This document shows, one piece after another, positions 43,001-54,200 of a stretch of 64,000 bases of DNA. The notes under the pieces were generated by a model that was given only the letters and a program-made list of their open reading frames with translations, was not told the DNA's origin and searched no databases. Each line of letters begins with the position of its first letter. Position 1 is the first letter of the stretch. The position numbers and the translations under genes are program-made. This DNA comes from Anas platyrhynchos (taxonomy: Eukaryota; Chordata; Aves; Anseriformes; Anatidae). The stretch is from assembly GCF_047663525.1 (NCBI RefSeq), contig NC_092601.1, positions 17,197,501-17,261,500 of the forward strand. Reading direction: 5' to 3'.

Positions 43001-46000
43001 GCACCGACTCTGCATTATCAATTTATGTCAGGAGTCATCTGAACGTTGCTTCTCCATAATGGTGCTCCCCACTTCAACTCTATTTGCAAGTAAGAGTGAA
43101 AAATGTTCAGCAAGGGATGTTTTATTTAATCGTCACTCAGAAGAAACGTAGAGGCAAAAGCCTGCTCCTTCCTTTCACGAGGCTTGCTGGCCCAGGAGGA
43201 TGTACTAATGCATCCCCTGCTTCCCTGGGCATTAAGGACAGAACTTCATCTGCACTCTACCTTTCTAACATATTCCCTCTCCTACAACTCTGCTGGAGAA
43301 AGGAGACACTTGAATTTGTACTTCTCACTTGCCTGAGCTGGGGAGGTTATCTGTACCTACACGTCTCGTGGAGGTCACGTCCAGGACTGGGCACCGTTGT
43401 CCTAAGCGCTGCCACACGCGTTGTTCGACAATCCCTGTCCCAGACAGCTTACAATTCAACGAGGCAGAGGTAATATTAGCTCTGCTTTACAGATAAGGAG
43501 CTACACGGAGAGCTTAGGCTTGCCATTGTCCGAAGCAGCGTATGACAGAGGTGAGATTGAAACTGAGATCTGAGACCTTCGGAGGCTTTGGGCCAGACGA
43601 TCGAAGACAGGCGCTTCAGGACGCTGCTGTCTAGGCCTCACTTGGCACTGTGTGCCCAAAAAGGTTAATTAAATACATTGCAAACCCAGCCTCCGAATCA
43701 GTGCCATCGAGAGACATTTTTTCAATTCCCAGACACTCAAAAGAATGCCATGCCACTAAAAAATCTCCCCAAGCTTCATCTTTGATGCCCAGCAAGGTGG
43801 CACCAAGGTGGTGCGAACTCTGAGGTGATATGGCAGCTCTCAGCAGGGACACAGCAGTAAGGAACAGAGGCCTTTTATCAAGGTGAAGGAGGAAGGATAA
43901 ACACTAATACATGCTAATTCACGTACACTGGGAAATGGGGTGGGAAAGTGAGACACAAGATGCCCAATGTCTCAAAACAGGCAAGTCTCTAGATAAGAAA
44001 TTGCATGGAGCTTTATCTCCTCCTGCTAGGGAAAGGCCCGGGAGTACAAGAGCTATATGGCTGAAGACTTGTGCTGGTTGTACAGCCTTTTTCCGTGCTT
44101 CCAAGTCTGTGTTATTAATCCCCTCCTTTCTCTTCGTATTAATTCCCTGATATCAAATTGTAAAAAGCCTCCAGAAGGGGATAAATGTAATGTTAGAGGA
44201 GCAGAGCTGAGAAGAGCTCAGCCCCCCTGGAACAGAAGTACCTCCAACTGCAGGGAGCTCTAACGAGCAAAGCCTGAGCTGAGCAAAGTGGTTATGACAT
44301 ATTGGACACTCCGGGTGCACATGTCCATAGGGCAGATGAGACCCATCCACAGGCAACTTTCCTAATTCCCAGGCTTTTTGTACCAAAAGGCATTTAGTAC
44401 CCGGACGCAGCGAGGCTTTTAGCTGTGCTGCACTACGTCTGCTCAGATAAAGCTCTGCTTAATCTTAAACACTGAGGGAAGGACTGGGGCTTTTTGGTTA
44501 TGCTACAAACACCTCCATCTTAGTTCCATTAATACCAGGACTCAGAGTAACCAATATCCTCTAAATCAGTGTAGAAGAGCAACGAGCATGGAAACATGAA
44601 CAAAATTTCTCCTTATGGGACAGCATTGACAATCACCCCATGCATCAGCTCTCACACCCGAGCAGGCAGGAGCCTGAGGGCTCAGTCACATCCACAAGAA
44701 TTATTTTTAATGATTTCATTAAGGCTTTTGTTTTTTCTTTCTTTATAATAGTGCAACATTGAGATCAGAGGCCAGAAATAGAGGGACCCCACGTGCCCCA
44801 GTGAAATGCACACCTTGTGTCCCCACCCAGCCTGTTTCCTCTTTGGAAATCACTTATTTACATTGTCATGCTCCAACAATGTCCTGCCTGTGTACCCAAA
44901 CAACAAATAAACCAGCAGAAATGCAACTGCATGCTTTGCCACAAAAATCTGAAATATATTTAGGAAACTATGCTATGTGTTTGTAAATACCATCCCACAA
45001 GAAACATTGCAGCAGGTTTACATAATTTTAAATATGCAGTGTCTTTTAATCTCTGCTGTATGCAATAGCCTGTAGGAGCTTAGTGATAAAGCTTCCTATA
45101 ATTGTGAAATTTCCTCCAGGCAGGCACCAATGTTTCCTCATGTGTTGCTAATGGCTTGTGGAATTAACATGGCTGTTTATTGTTATGCTGCACAGAAGGA
45201 AAAGTGGTAGGCAGGCCTATGCCTGAACGGCCCTGCTGCAGACAATGATCTGACAGCACACTTTCACTGCAAGATAACCAGAGAACGGACACAAAAAAAA
45301 CATTTTATCTGCAATATGATCATTTACTTTCCTGTAGCCATCTTTAAAAGGAATTCAGAATATTTTGTGAAAAAGAGGAATGGCTCTGTTTTATATTCAG
45401 GGGAACAGACACAGAAAGGCAAGTGTTTTTCAACTAACAGCAAGAGCACAATTGTCTTCTAAAATTTCCTGGCCTCAGATGACAAGCCCATCACAGGAGC
45501 AGGTCTCCAGCTCCTAGATTTGCCTGTTAAATTGCAAAGCCATCCACTTATCTTTTATTAAGTCCTCTTGTTTTCAAGCAGAGTGCTCTAACTAGAATCC
45601 AGACATTTCTCCCTGGCTACAATTTCTGTGCATGTGCCTGTCTGCTCTTCCCTGCCAATCTGGAGATATTGTTTGTTTTTACATGTAAAAATCTTGCTAC
45701 ATGTTTTAATGATGACAGCATGTTTAGCGATGCGTAGCACCGAAGCAGACAGTCCTTATTCCAGGCAGCGACATATGGAAGCAGAGACAAGCTGCGTACC
45801 TGAATCAGCGCTAGTACTTTATCCTGCACAATAGTGGGGGGATTATTCTTGGGCGAGATGATTTTCACCAGAACGCCATCTATGAAGTCACGGTTTGCCA
45901 CTAAGACATGAAAGCGATGGCCACAGTTCTTCACACAGGTCTCCAACACCTACACACACACAAAAAAAAACATTTATTGTTGGAGCAAAGCTTGATCACG

Positions 46001-48173
46001 CACACAGCAGCTATGTGGTTGGCTTCTGATTTTGTTTTTGTTTTATATCTTTTGATGGGAGAGAGAAAAAGGTGGAGGAAAATTTAGTCTTATATTCTCA
46101 GTTCTTCATCTTTTCTTCCCTAATATTGCCAAAAAGCTTCCTTCTCACACATTTTTACATAGCTCACCTATCGTTAATACATTAGGCACTTTTGTGATCC
46201 ATTTTTGCTTGTTTTCAAGGTAAAGAAATATAAAGTTTTTTCCTCTTCAAAGCAAAACTTTCCAACTTGCACAGCTCAGCAGCTAAATACAGCACATCAC
46301 ATCAAGAGCGGGTAAGACAGAGGACATCCTGTCACCGTGAGATATTACCGTGCTGTGACACTCCACCATTGTCTATGTACCTGGGACACAGCTGGATCCA
46401 GTTGCTCTGAGCTACAAGTCATGTTTTCGGGCTGGGAATTCAGGTGAATGATCTCCACTCATTCAAAACACTCCCTTGCGAATGCTCTGGCAGGTTATAC
46501 TTTGACACATTTTCCCCCTGCAACCTAGCTGGAGGCACGTTCCACTTGCCATTCAACTGCCATGGAGGAACAGCTGTTGATTTTTCTCTGAAGAACATGA
46601 TTAGCATGGAGATAAATCCACTGCGTCACTTCTCCTCACAGCCATGCCTAATAACCGCTGCAACTCTCTATCTGAGGAGTCTGTAATTACTCTGCTCCTT
46701 CAGCTACTTTCATCAGCCCTGATGACACGGACTCATTCCTGATGAATTTTGCTCTTTCCTGTGCAATGGCTAATCTCATGGCTTGGTCCTCGGTAATCTG
46801 TCAAAATGACAATCCAGGATAGGAAATAGCAAGAAGACAGAAAGTACAGTCACGCTTCATCAGGGAGATGCAACAAGAGCTGTGTGAAAGAACCATACAG
46901 ATCACCTGCCCGCAGCAGCATAACTCCATCTAGTTCCTGCTGCTCATTCCTCAGCCCGCTGCGGTGCAGAGCCTGCCCAACACCATGATTTCTGGAGAGC
47001 TGCACTACCCAGGAAAGCCCAGCTCCAGCCATCAGGAGGAAAGGTCACTGGCAAATTATCTCACACCTTAGCGGTGCCGTGCAAGTGCACAGAATATGAT
47101 TTACACTTTATTGAGGGAAATTAGATCAGCATAAATTAATAAGTCTCCTACAGAGATCCGCTCACAAGGGAAACTGCGCGTCAGCTACTTAGGAGGCTGA
47201 AAATACGGCGAGTTCATCATCATCACTTGGAGATATGCCCACAGATGTTGTCTTGGGGTGGAGAAACAGTTGGACGTACGGGGATGGAAGCAGAAGAGAA
47301 AGCCCCAAAGGGTACGGACCCATTTGGGCTGCTCAACTTTCCTCAGTCAGTACTTGGGGTGGGTAAGAGCCCAGACAAAAGCAGAAATCAATTGAGTCAG
47401 GAAAATGCTATGCGAAGCTTCCAGTAACTCCTGTCAAGGGAGCAAGGAGGCAGTTGGAGGGAAAAGGGCAGAGCAGTGACTGTTAAAGCAAAGAGTGGGC
47501 ACATTCAGGAGAGTCCCAGGAAAAAAAACAAAGTGACCAAAGAAAAGGGATCTGCTCTTCAGAGGCATTCCAGCCTGCCTCCACTCACCGTCAGAGCCAG
47601 CATGACCTCTCTGTAATTTTTGTTTCCGTTCAGCCTCTTCTTCAGTGCTCGAATGGCATCCTTAGGGCTGAAGGAGAAACACGTCTTGTTAGAAAGCTCT
47701 CACACACTTTTCACAGCCACCAGTTCTCTGGCAAACTGCAAGAAGCACAGCTTTTCTGATGCTGAAGATGTATCAGAGAAGCTTTCTATTCAAGTGGCTC
47801 AAATTAATAACACTGCCACACCGGGAAGAGATGCACCTGCCGAAAACAAGAACCCCAGAAGCACAAACTTGGTACCCGGTCCAACAAAATGTTTTTCATG
47901 CCAGCCCTCCCAAGCAGAGACCTAGCTCACAGCACTTCTCTGAAATGTGTAAGGAAAAGGAGAATCAAACAACTTGTATGCAAACCATGAGCACCTGCCC
48001 CAGACTCACTGCACCTCCTCACGTGCTGAAAACAACACGGGAGGTGACTGCCCATGAACCTTTCAAAGCAGGCTGAAACAGAGCATACCCTTCTTCTGTC
48101 TCGTTGATAATGTCACAGATCTCCATGTTAAGTGTCCAGTCTTCACTCTGCAGAGAGCCATCTGTGGCCTTTT
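19393..48173 (-). CDS. TOM1L2: TOM1-like protein 2 (TOM1L2), exons 2-15; first exon outside window
   Basis: Endosomal VHS-GAT adaptor of the TOM1 family that binds Tollip, ubiquitin and clathrin in post-Golgi/endosomal cargo sorting. Exons, 5' to 3': 48173-48089, 47667-47589, 45949-45800, 41583-41449, 40482-40324, 39550-39434, 36788-36655, 34195-34147, 33599-33476, 33099-32982, 31089-31014, 21916-21857, 20046-20010, 19541-19393. All are AG/GT-bounded with matching phases, 1472 nt in total. Adding the 52 nt expected of human exon 1 (17 residues plus one base) gives exactly 507 aa and a stop, the length I recall for human. The partial product starts [13 protein letters not shown] and ends SEDALFAL. 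The window lacks the start codon and promoter. Confidence 0.97.
20047..21856 (-). other. TOM1L2: TOM1L2 intron 13 (1.8 kb)
   Basis: No gene. It contains a (ATT)n microsatellite at 21379-21412 and A-rich runs near 21174-21186. Confidence 0.6.
21379..21412. repeat. (ATT)n microsatellite
   Basis: About eleven ATT/ACT units in TOM1L2 intron 13. Confidence 0.85.
21917..31013 (-). other. TOM1L2: TOM1L2 intron 12 (9.1 kb)
   Basis: Unique sequence of ordinary composition with A- and T-runs (22.0-22.1 and 24.9 kb) and a short (CA) patch near 28.43-28.45 kb. A moderately CpG-rich section lies at 22.45-23.25 kb. I find no exon, RNA gene or mobile element I can support. Open frames longer than 100 codons here have no recognisable domains. 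Confidence 0.6.
31090..32981 (-). other. TOM1L2: TOM1L2 intron 11 (1.9 kb)
   Basis: Unique, AT-balanced sequence. I see no exon, RNA gene or repeat in it. Confidence 0.55.
32982..34195 (-). CDS. TOM1L2: TOM1L2 exons 9-11: clathrin-binding segment
   Basis: Exon 9 (34195-34147) encodes only 16 residues plus a shared codon ([16 protein letters not shown]). Exon 10 (33599-33476) has [18 protein letters not shown], whose LIDL (~330-333) is a clathrin-box-type motif. Exon 11 (33099-32982) has [20 protein letters not shown], a second acidic/aromatic sorting-type motif (DDFDMF). These lie in the unstructured C-terminal half and match human closely. Confidence 0.94.
34196..36654 (-). other. TOM1L2: TOM1L2 intron 8 (2.5 kb)
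   Basis: Unique sequence with a short (AAT) run at ~35057-35080. I see no exon, RNA gene or mobile element. Confidence 0.55.
36655..40482 (-). CDS. TOM1L2: TOM1L2 exons 6-8: linker and GAT domain
   Basis: Exon 6 (40482-40324) is a Ser/Thr/Pro/Tyr-rich linker ([19 protein letters not shown] onward) that varies from human; it ends in [11 protein letters not shown], the GAT entry. Exon 7 (39550-39434): [20 protein letters not shown]. Exon 8 (36788-36655): [20 protein letters not shown] and [19 protein letters not shown]. The three-helix GAT bundle (~219-307) binds Tollip and ubiquitin in TOM1 proteins and is intact here. Confidence 0.95.
36789..39433 (-). other. TOM1L2: TOM1L2 intron 7 (2.6 kb)
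   Basis: Unique sequence. I see no exon, RNA gene or mobile element. Short open frames are not conserved-looking. Confidence 0.55.
39551..41448 (-). other. TOM1L2: TOM1L2 introns 6 and 5 around exon 6
   Basis: Intron 6 (40323-39551) and intron 5 (41448-40483) are AT-rich unique DNA flanking exon 6. Nothing else is recognised. Confidence 0.55.
41449..48173 (-). CDS. TOM1L2: TOM1L2 exons 2-5: VHS domain
   Basis: Four exons encode residues ~18-167 (numbering with the 17-residue exon 1 included). Exon 2: [17 protein letters not shown]. Exon 3: [19 protein letters not shown]. Exon 4: [20 protein letters not shown] and [16 protein letters not shown]. Exon 5: [20 protein letters not shown] and [19 protein letters not shown]. 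This is the eight-helix VHS superhelix used for membrane/cargo and ubiquitin contacts, and it is nearly identical to human. Exon 4 lies 4.2 kb upstream of exon 5. Confidence 0.96.
41584..45799 (-). other. TOM1L2: TOM1L2 intron 4 (4.2 kb)
   Basis: AT-rich unique DNA. It contains an ancient CORE-SINE-like fragment at ~43395-43640 and a stretch near 44990-45270 that looks unusually free of low-complexity sequence. No exon is seen. Confidence 0.6.
43395..43640 (+). mobile_element. degenerate amniote MIR (CORE-SINE) fragment
   Basis: On the + strand the order CAATCCCTGTCCCAGACAGC then TTACAATT, GCTTTACAGATAAGGAG, a diverged AGAGCTTAGGCTTGCC, and a tail with GAGATTGAAACTGAGATCTG follows the layout of amniote MIR1-type CORE-SINEs (unit-length body, core, 3' tail) as I remember the consensus. 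It is heavily diverged and has no target-site duplication I can see, as expected of an element fixed before the bird radiation. Confidence 0.6.
45950..47588 (-). other. TOM1L2: TOM1L2 intron 3 (1.6 kb)
   Basis: Ends in an unusual acceptor tract on the - strand: T-run then (GT)5 then TAG, at ~45971-45950. No gene or mobile element seen. Confidence 0.6.
47668..48088 (-). other. TOM1L2: TOM1L2 intron 2 (421 bp)
   Basis: Short unique intron between exons 2 and 3. Nothing else is recognised. Confidence 0.7.
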
Positions 48174-48190
48174 CTGTAAAGAAAAAAAAA

Positions 48191-48208
48191 AATATATATA
48201 TATATATT
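48191..48208. repeat. (TA)n microsatellite next to TOM1L2 exon 2
   Basis: A short TA array following an A-run, about 18 bases upstream (in the gene sense) of the exon 2 acceptor. The A-run on + supplies the T-rich polypyrimidine tract on the - strand. Confidence 0.85.
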
Positions 48209-51200
48209 TCACATGGATCAATGGGAAAGAGAGAGCAACGTGGAAACAGGACTGCAAAACCCAGAATTTCAGTAGGAAAGACCCACCAGCACGTGAGAAC
48301 ATTCAGCACACGACAGTTTGGGTCTCAATACCAACCCTGGGCACCCCCTTTTTGCCCAGGACCCTTCACCCCTGTGCCACAGCCCCTCGATATCAGCTCG
48401 CCAGGGGGCTGAGCACTGAATCCCTCTGTCTCACTCCGTGCCCCCAATCCCCTAACCACAACGGGGCCGTGCACTGCTCCCAGCTGCATCCTCCCTGCTC
48501 GCACGGCAGGTAACTCGCTCGGGCATCACATTTAATTCTGGGGGAAGGCTGACCCGTGGCACTGTGACAGTGGCAGATGCCAACTGCTGGGAGTTTAATT
48601 TATAGGCGACTGCAAGAGCAGCGCAACCGTAACTTCAAGCAGGCAGTTGACAAGAACTATTTCCTCCTTGGGATTTCCTTCTAAATCAATAGGTTTCTGT
48701 CGAGCGGTGCCCAGAACATCCCCTGAATTCCTCGTGCTTCTCGCTGGCAGCATTCAAACCCAACCTGCAAATAGAAAGGCTGCGGAGTTCAGTGTGAAGC
48801 CTGTGGCCCAGGAGACCTCAAAAGGGGAGCTTTAACCTGAAAAGGACCTTCTCTTCCTAATTAGTCTGGGTTTTCTGCAGATGCCTGGCATCCAATTAAG
48901 GCAAACAAAGGCTTTTTGGCTTTTTTCCCCTCTCTAATGTAAAATAAACCGAGAAAAGATTTCTAAATGCTTCAAGTCAGAAACAAAGCCCCAGGTACCA
49001 CCTTCTCCAACCGCCCTTCTGTCTTCCCATCCCATCCCAATCTGTCCCCAGCACCAGGCAGATTTTGTTTCAGAGCGCCAGGCTCCGAGCACTTCACACA
49101 TCCCTTTTTCTGTTTACCAACAATGCTTTTTTCCATTAACATTTTTATCGCTGCGGCTGAGGACATCGACGCCCGCAGGCCCTAATTATGGGATGTTATC
49201 TGCAAAGAAGACAACGTCTCCGGGTAACTCGGGTTTGGGTGGCTTGTCCCCAGCACACCCAGCTCCACCGAGGACAGCGGTGACAGCACACGCAAAATCC
49301 AAGCGGAGGGTGCCGAAAAGAAGCCGTTCATCCCCAAAATTGGAGGAGAGGCCACAGGAAAGGCCTCCGAGGGATGTTCTCCGGGTTCACCACTCGCACG
49401 GCACGCGGCTCACCCCGCAGGGAGGCTGCAAAGCTCCCTGGCTCCTCCAGCACATCCCAGCAGGGTTCACTCGGGCAAGAGAAACTCCCTCGGTGCAGCA
49501 CACTGCCTTTCTTCACGAAAGCAGAGCTGACAGCCTGCTCTGCTTTGGGTCTGGAGGAGCTCTTCCTGGCTACGTAAAGCTGCTCGGGCAGACGGCACAC
49601 GAACCCTCCCCGCCGTCGGTTAACTCCTTTGTGACAGCTGAGAGCAGCGCAGCGGCAAATCTGGGTCAGGCACGCTGCAAAGGACGAGCTGCTACACATG
49701 ACAAGTGCTCGTGGGCTCCGTCGGCAGAGAAGAGACTAAAATTAGCTCCCGACTCTTGTTCCGAATTACAAAGCACCCGCGGGGAAAAAAGCTGATTTCC
49801 AAAAAGACAACTGTGCGTCCTGAGCCCACGCGGTCTCCCCCACACGTTACGCTAACTAAAGAACAGAAATGCAAAGAAAAGAAAAAAAAAAAAGAATTAA
49901 AAGGTAAGCAAACTTTCTGGGAACAGAGGATTTCGCTGTCCCTCCCAGATCTCTGATGGGAAATGCGAATCGAGGTCATTGGGGACCACAGGTCCCGTCC
50001 TACCCGCAGCAGCATCTCGGCACCTTGCTGTCTCCATCACAGCCCGATTTTTAGCCATGGAGCAGCGCCACGGACACATTTTGTCAAAATAAACCTTAAC
50101 TAAATGGGCTTTACAAGAGCAATGAATGAATTGGCTGCTAGCGCAACTTTGTGCAGGATCAGCGTTTTCCACGCTCGTTTTTAAGAAGCGATTATAGCAG
50201 AAGCAGAGACGATGAATATTGCTAAGTCGCTGCCTGATGTCAAACGCTGTCAAGAACACACAAATTCGTTAATATAGTTTTAGATTAAGGAAATAAATCA
50301 AATGCCCAGCTTAAGGAATACCCTCTGTTTAAGGCGTAAGCTCTCATTCTGCAACCCTGTGCCCATAAATCCTTCGTGGCGTTGGTGACCACCTTCCCCA
50401 GCGGAGCAGATGCAGCAACTTTTTTTTTTATCTCTGAATATTAAGGGGGTTTTAATGTTAACTACAATGTTTTGCTAAGCAGCAAGGACTGCAGGGAGGT
50501 GAAGGCAGATCACGTTCTCCAGCAATAAAGCTTTATGTACATTACCAGAACAAAACGCAGCTAATGAAAGTGATTGATACGCGCAGCGTCGCGCGGAGAT
50601 GAATTCCTGCAGCCCAGAAAACACTGAACGGCTCCGCCTGCACTCTTCCTTAAGAGAAACCCTCCCAGCAGATCTAAAACGCAGTAAATTAAAAATACTC
50701 AATAACCTGTCCAGGATCTATCGGACATTTTAGAAGCCGTGCATCCCTCTGAGGCTTTTCCTCAGCCAGCAAATAGATACGACTGACAAAATTAATCACA
50801 TTTCGGGTACCAGCGCAGAACTGCGAAGGAGTGGCATGCAAATAGTGATTGTGCACAATCACCAGTTCCTCACCAGTTCAGCCTCATTAAAAGGCATCTC
50901 AATGACACTTGTTCCCACCAGGGCTCTGAGATACGACCAAAGGAATCCCAGGGTGGTGCACGAAATGTCAAATCAGACAAGGGAAGAAAAATCCCAGCGG
51001 GAGCCCTCCCTGCTGCTCCCCGAACACAACCGAAGGGTTTCTGGCGTGGTTTAATTGCAGAAGACAAGGGCTGGCAGCTCCCAGCCTGGCTGCTGGGGGT
51101 GCCCTGTGTGGCTTCCCAAGGGAGCACGGCTCCCATGCCAGGGCTGTCGCTGCTGCAGGGCTGGAGGTGGCATCTCACAGTGCAGAGCCCCCAGCACCAC

Positions 51201-54200
51201 AGCTGGGGATGCTCTCCGAAACGGGACGCTCTCAGTTCCCAGCACATTCCCCCAAATTAAAGCCCAAGTGTTGTGGTAGAGAGAAAGACAACCTGGCACT
51301 CCACGCCCAGCGTGCTGCAGACCTTGGACACCGCGTGTGCACATGCGTTAGCACGCACGGCTGTAAAGCCCTGCTGGAAGCCCTGGGAGCAGCTACTCGG
51401 CGCTGAATGATGACAGCGGGCATGGCTGGGGTGAAAATCTCTCCGAAAGGTCTATCTGGAAGCATCAGGAAGTGGTGCTGCATAATGGTCCTGAAGGAAA
51501 AGGCAAAACTCAAACGTTGCGCGAGCTACAGATTGCATCAAACGAAAACATGGGAGCTGTGTTTGCTGTCTGCGTATCGGAACCTCCTCGATGAGCAGAG
51601 CTCTGTGCTCGGAGAAATCACAGCTTTCTCTCCTGAGACTTTTCCAGATGTTGCTTCAGAGACTCTTGATTTATACGCTTGGGAAAGAATTACTCACAAA
51701 AAAAAAATAACACCTCCTGTTTATGCAAGAAACACGCACAGCGATGCATGCTGTTACAGAGATCCAAAAGCACTCAAGTTCTGATTTCCAATTATTCCCC
51801 TCCCCTCCGACAGCTAGGATCTGACTTCTGGTGTTCAAGTGGCACAAAACCTCCTTTTCCTTTGCTCTTGGAATTTCAGAAGATTGCGGATCTGAAATCT
51901 TTGCCTTGTCTGTTAACAGCCCAGCTGCTTACCAGGGGTGCTTCAAGACTGAAATTAGCAAATCAAAGGGTCAGATGTGTTACGTTTCACTGCATAATAT
52001 GTGACAGGGAACAGGACAAGGCACAGTATTCGCAGCTCTTACTCCCATCCTGCTGGCTGCCCTCCCTTTAGCTCAGCAGAGCTCTCTCCCACCAGCTGAG
52101 GTCAAACCAAAACGCTGTCAGAGAACGTGCGAAGGTCTTTTGAGACAAAAAAAAGTTTTGCAGAGCCATGCAAAACACACACGCTGGCTCAACAAGGGAG
52201 GAGAAGCTCTTGAATGAGCTGATCACATCTCTGCTCCCAGCTGCAGCTTAGCGAGCTGTTCTGCTGTAAGCATCACGAGGTTTTGTGGCTGCTTTTGCCT
52301 CTCGGATTCAACAACTCACCAACGACCCGCACGGCACCGGCAATAAAACCTGGGGGAGGACTGCTTACAGAGACCACAGAGACATATTTCAGCTGTCCAA
52401 GCAAAATGAAGAGAAGAACAAAGATCCTCGGCATTCAGGTGGCTCTGAGTTCAGGACATCTCACTTGGAAGAGAGCAATACACCAGGATAACACACTTGG
52501 GTACTCCCGGGCCTCGCAGCCCCTTCCTTTCTCTACCTTTGCTTTTAAGATGACAGTCACAGACACTTAGGCATTATAGCAATCAACAGGAGGTGGTGTG
52601 TTGTTTTTTTTTTTCGCTTTTATTAAAAAGCTGCTATGAAAACCTAAATGTGAATCATTGAAAATTCTAGATCAAAACTCGCCTCTGAAGCGACTTGCTC
52701 ATAAAAACCTGCCAGTTTCTTTGTGCGGAAGCACGGCTCCAATAGCATTTTTCAATTAGCCACCTCACTGCTCCAAGCCCTTTTTTTCCATTCCTTATTT
52801 CACACTGCTCTGAAAATGCTGAGCTTCACACTTCCAAAGAAAAAGCCAGTCAGCTAGAACAAACGGGCTCAATCTGAACTGCAAGGCATTACAGAAAAAC
52901 GTGATTTGGGTTGTAGTGCTGCAGCACTGGTCACCCACTTTGACCGCTGTGATTTTTCAATTGATTTCAGCGATGCTTACATCGAAACTCTTCTGGATGA
53001 AGTCATCTATCCTCCACTCGTTCCTTTGCCAAAGTTTCTGGGGCTGAATAAATGAATAATCATAGCCTGTAATGACTGCAGACTCTACAATAAAAGAAAA
53101 TAATGAGAATCTGCGGACGCGGATATGTACAACCATAAGGAGCATTTAGCTCAAACGCCGTTTGAAGGCAGGGTGATAGACTGGGAACTGTCATTTTCTC
53201 CAATTAACTTCCAGATTTGCTTCTTTTTGAAGCTGCCGCCCGAACGCCAAGCTTTTCCAACCCAGCTCACACTTACCTGCGAATATGAATATGTAATACG
53301 CAATTATTGTGACTTTTCAAGAGCACGTGGAATTGTCAGTTTTGTTCCAACATTCCTGTGCTTTAGGTATGCTACAGAAAAGCCATCGCTCAACATCCCC
53401 CAGAAATTCAGCCTCTTAGGAACAGGAATCTGCAGCTGATTAACTGAGCGTAGCTGCGCAGCAGTTTCAGAAGCAAAGCAAGGTGAATGGAGCAACACAT
53501 ATTAAAGAAATATTAAGTGCTGTATAACAAAAGAGATTTTTCCTTTGTTCTCGTGTCTTAGCCTCACCTGAACAAGAAGAAAACCAAAACAGAAAACCTT
53601 GTGATTTTACCAGAGTAGGCAGGAGGGCATTTCAGCTTCACCAGCTGAGTTTATCCCATCTCATAGGTCCTGATGCCTCTGCAGGCTGTAAGACCGGAGT
53701 GACCTTATGGCCCTACAACCATCATATCGGACAGAAACAGCCCCGCAGGGCAACCTACTCCAGGCAGTTCCTGTACTCAGATTTGTGCCCATCTCGGGCA
53801 CAAATGAGGGTTTAGTCACAGTCCCAAAAGGCATTTGGAGCCTGGATCCCAAGAAGCTCGGTGTTTCTATGCAATGAAGACTTTTATCCCGAACCCTCTT
53901 GGTGAAGCTCCCCCATTAGCAGAAATTGTCGCCGCTGACAGCACGCTTCGCTGAATGACATGTGCATGAAGTCACTCCCTTTCCAAACAGATGGCGGAAA
54001 AGAGACTACAGCTTCCTTAAAACAAAGCGAAATCCCTCGGACTTCCTCATTCCCAGCTTGAGAAGAACAACAGAAACTTCCTCCTGTGCACCGTGCACTC
54101 CTGAAAGCCCACACGCTGTGAATAGCTGTCCTGCAGAGCTAGGGCACACAGCAGCAGCTCAACAACCTATTTCCACGATTCACAGACATTTCTCCCTAAA

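Noticed and set aside
49193..49795. 200-codon + strand open frame in TOM1L2 intron 1
   Set aside because: No recognisable domain, biased composition, no splice context or promoter; consistent with chance in a GC-rich patch.
53680..53760. Possible CR1 LINE fragment
   Set aside because: Only a loose resemblance to the CR1 3' end, without the terminal 8-bp repeats; not enough to call.
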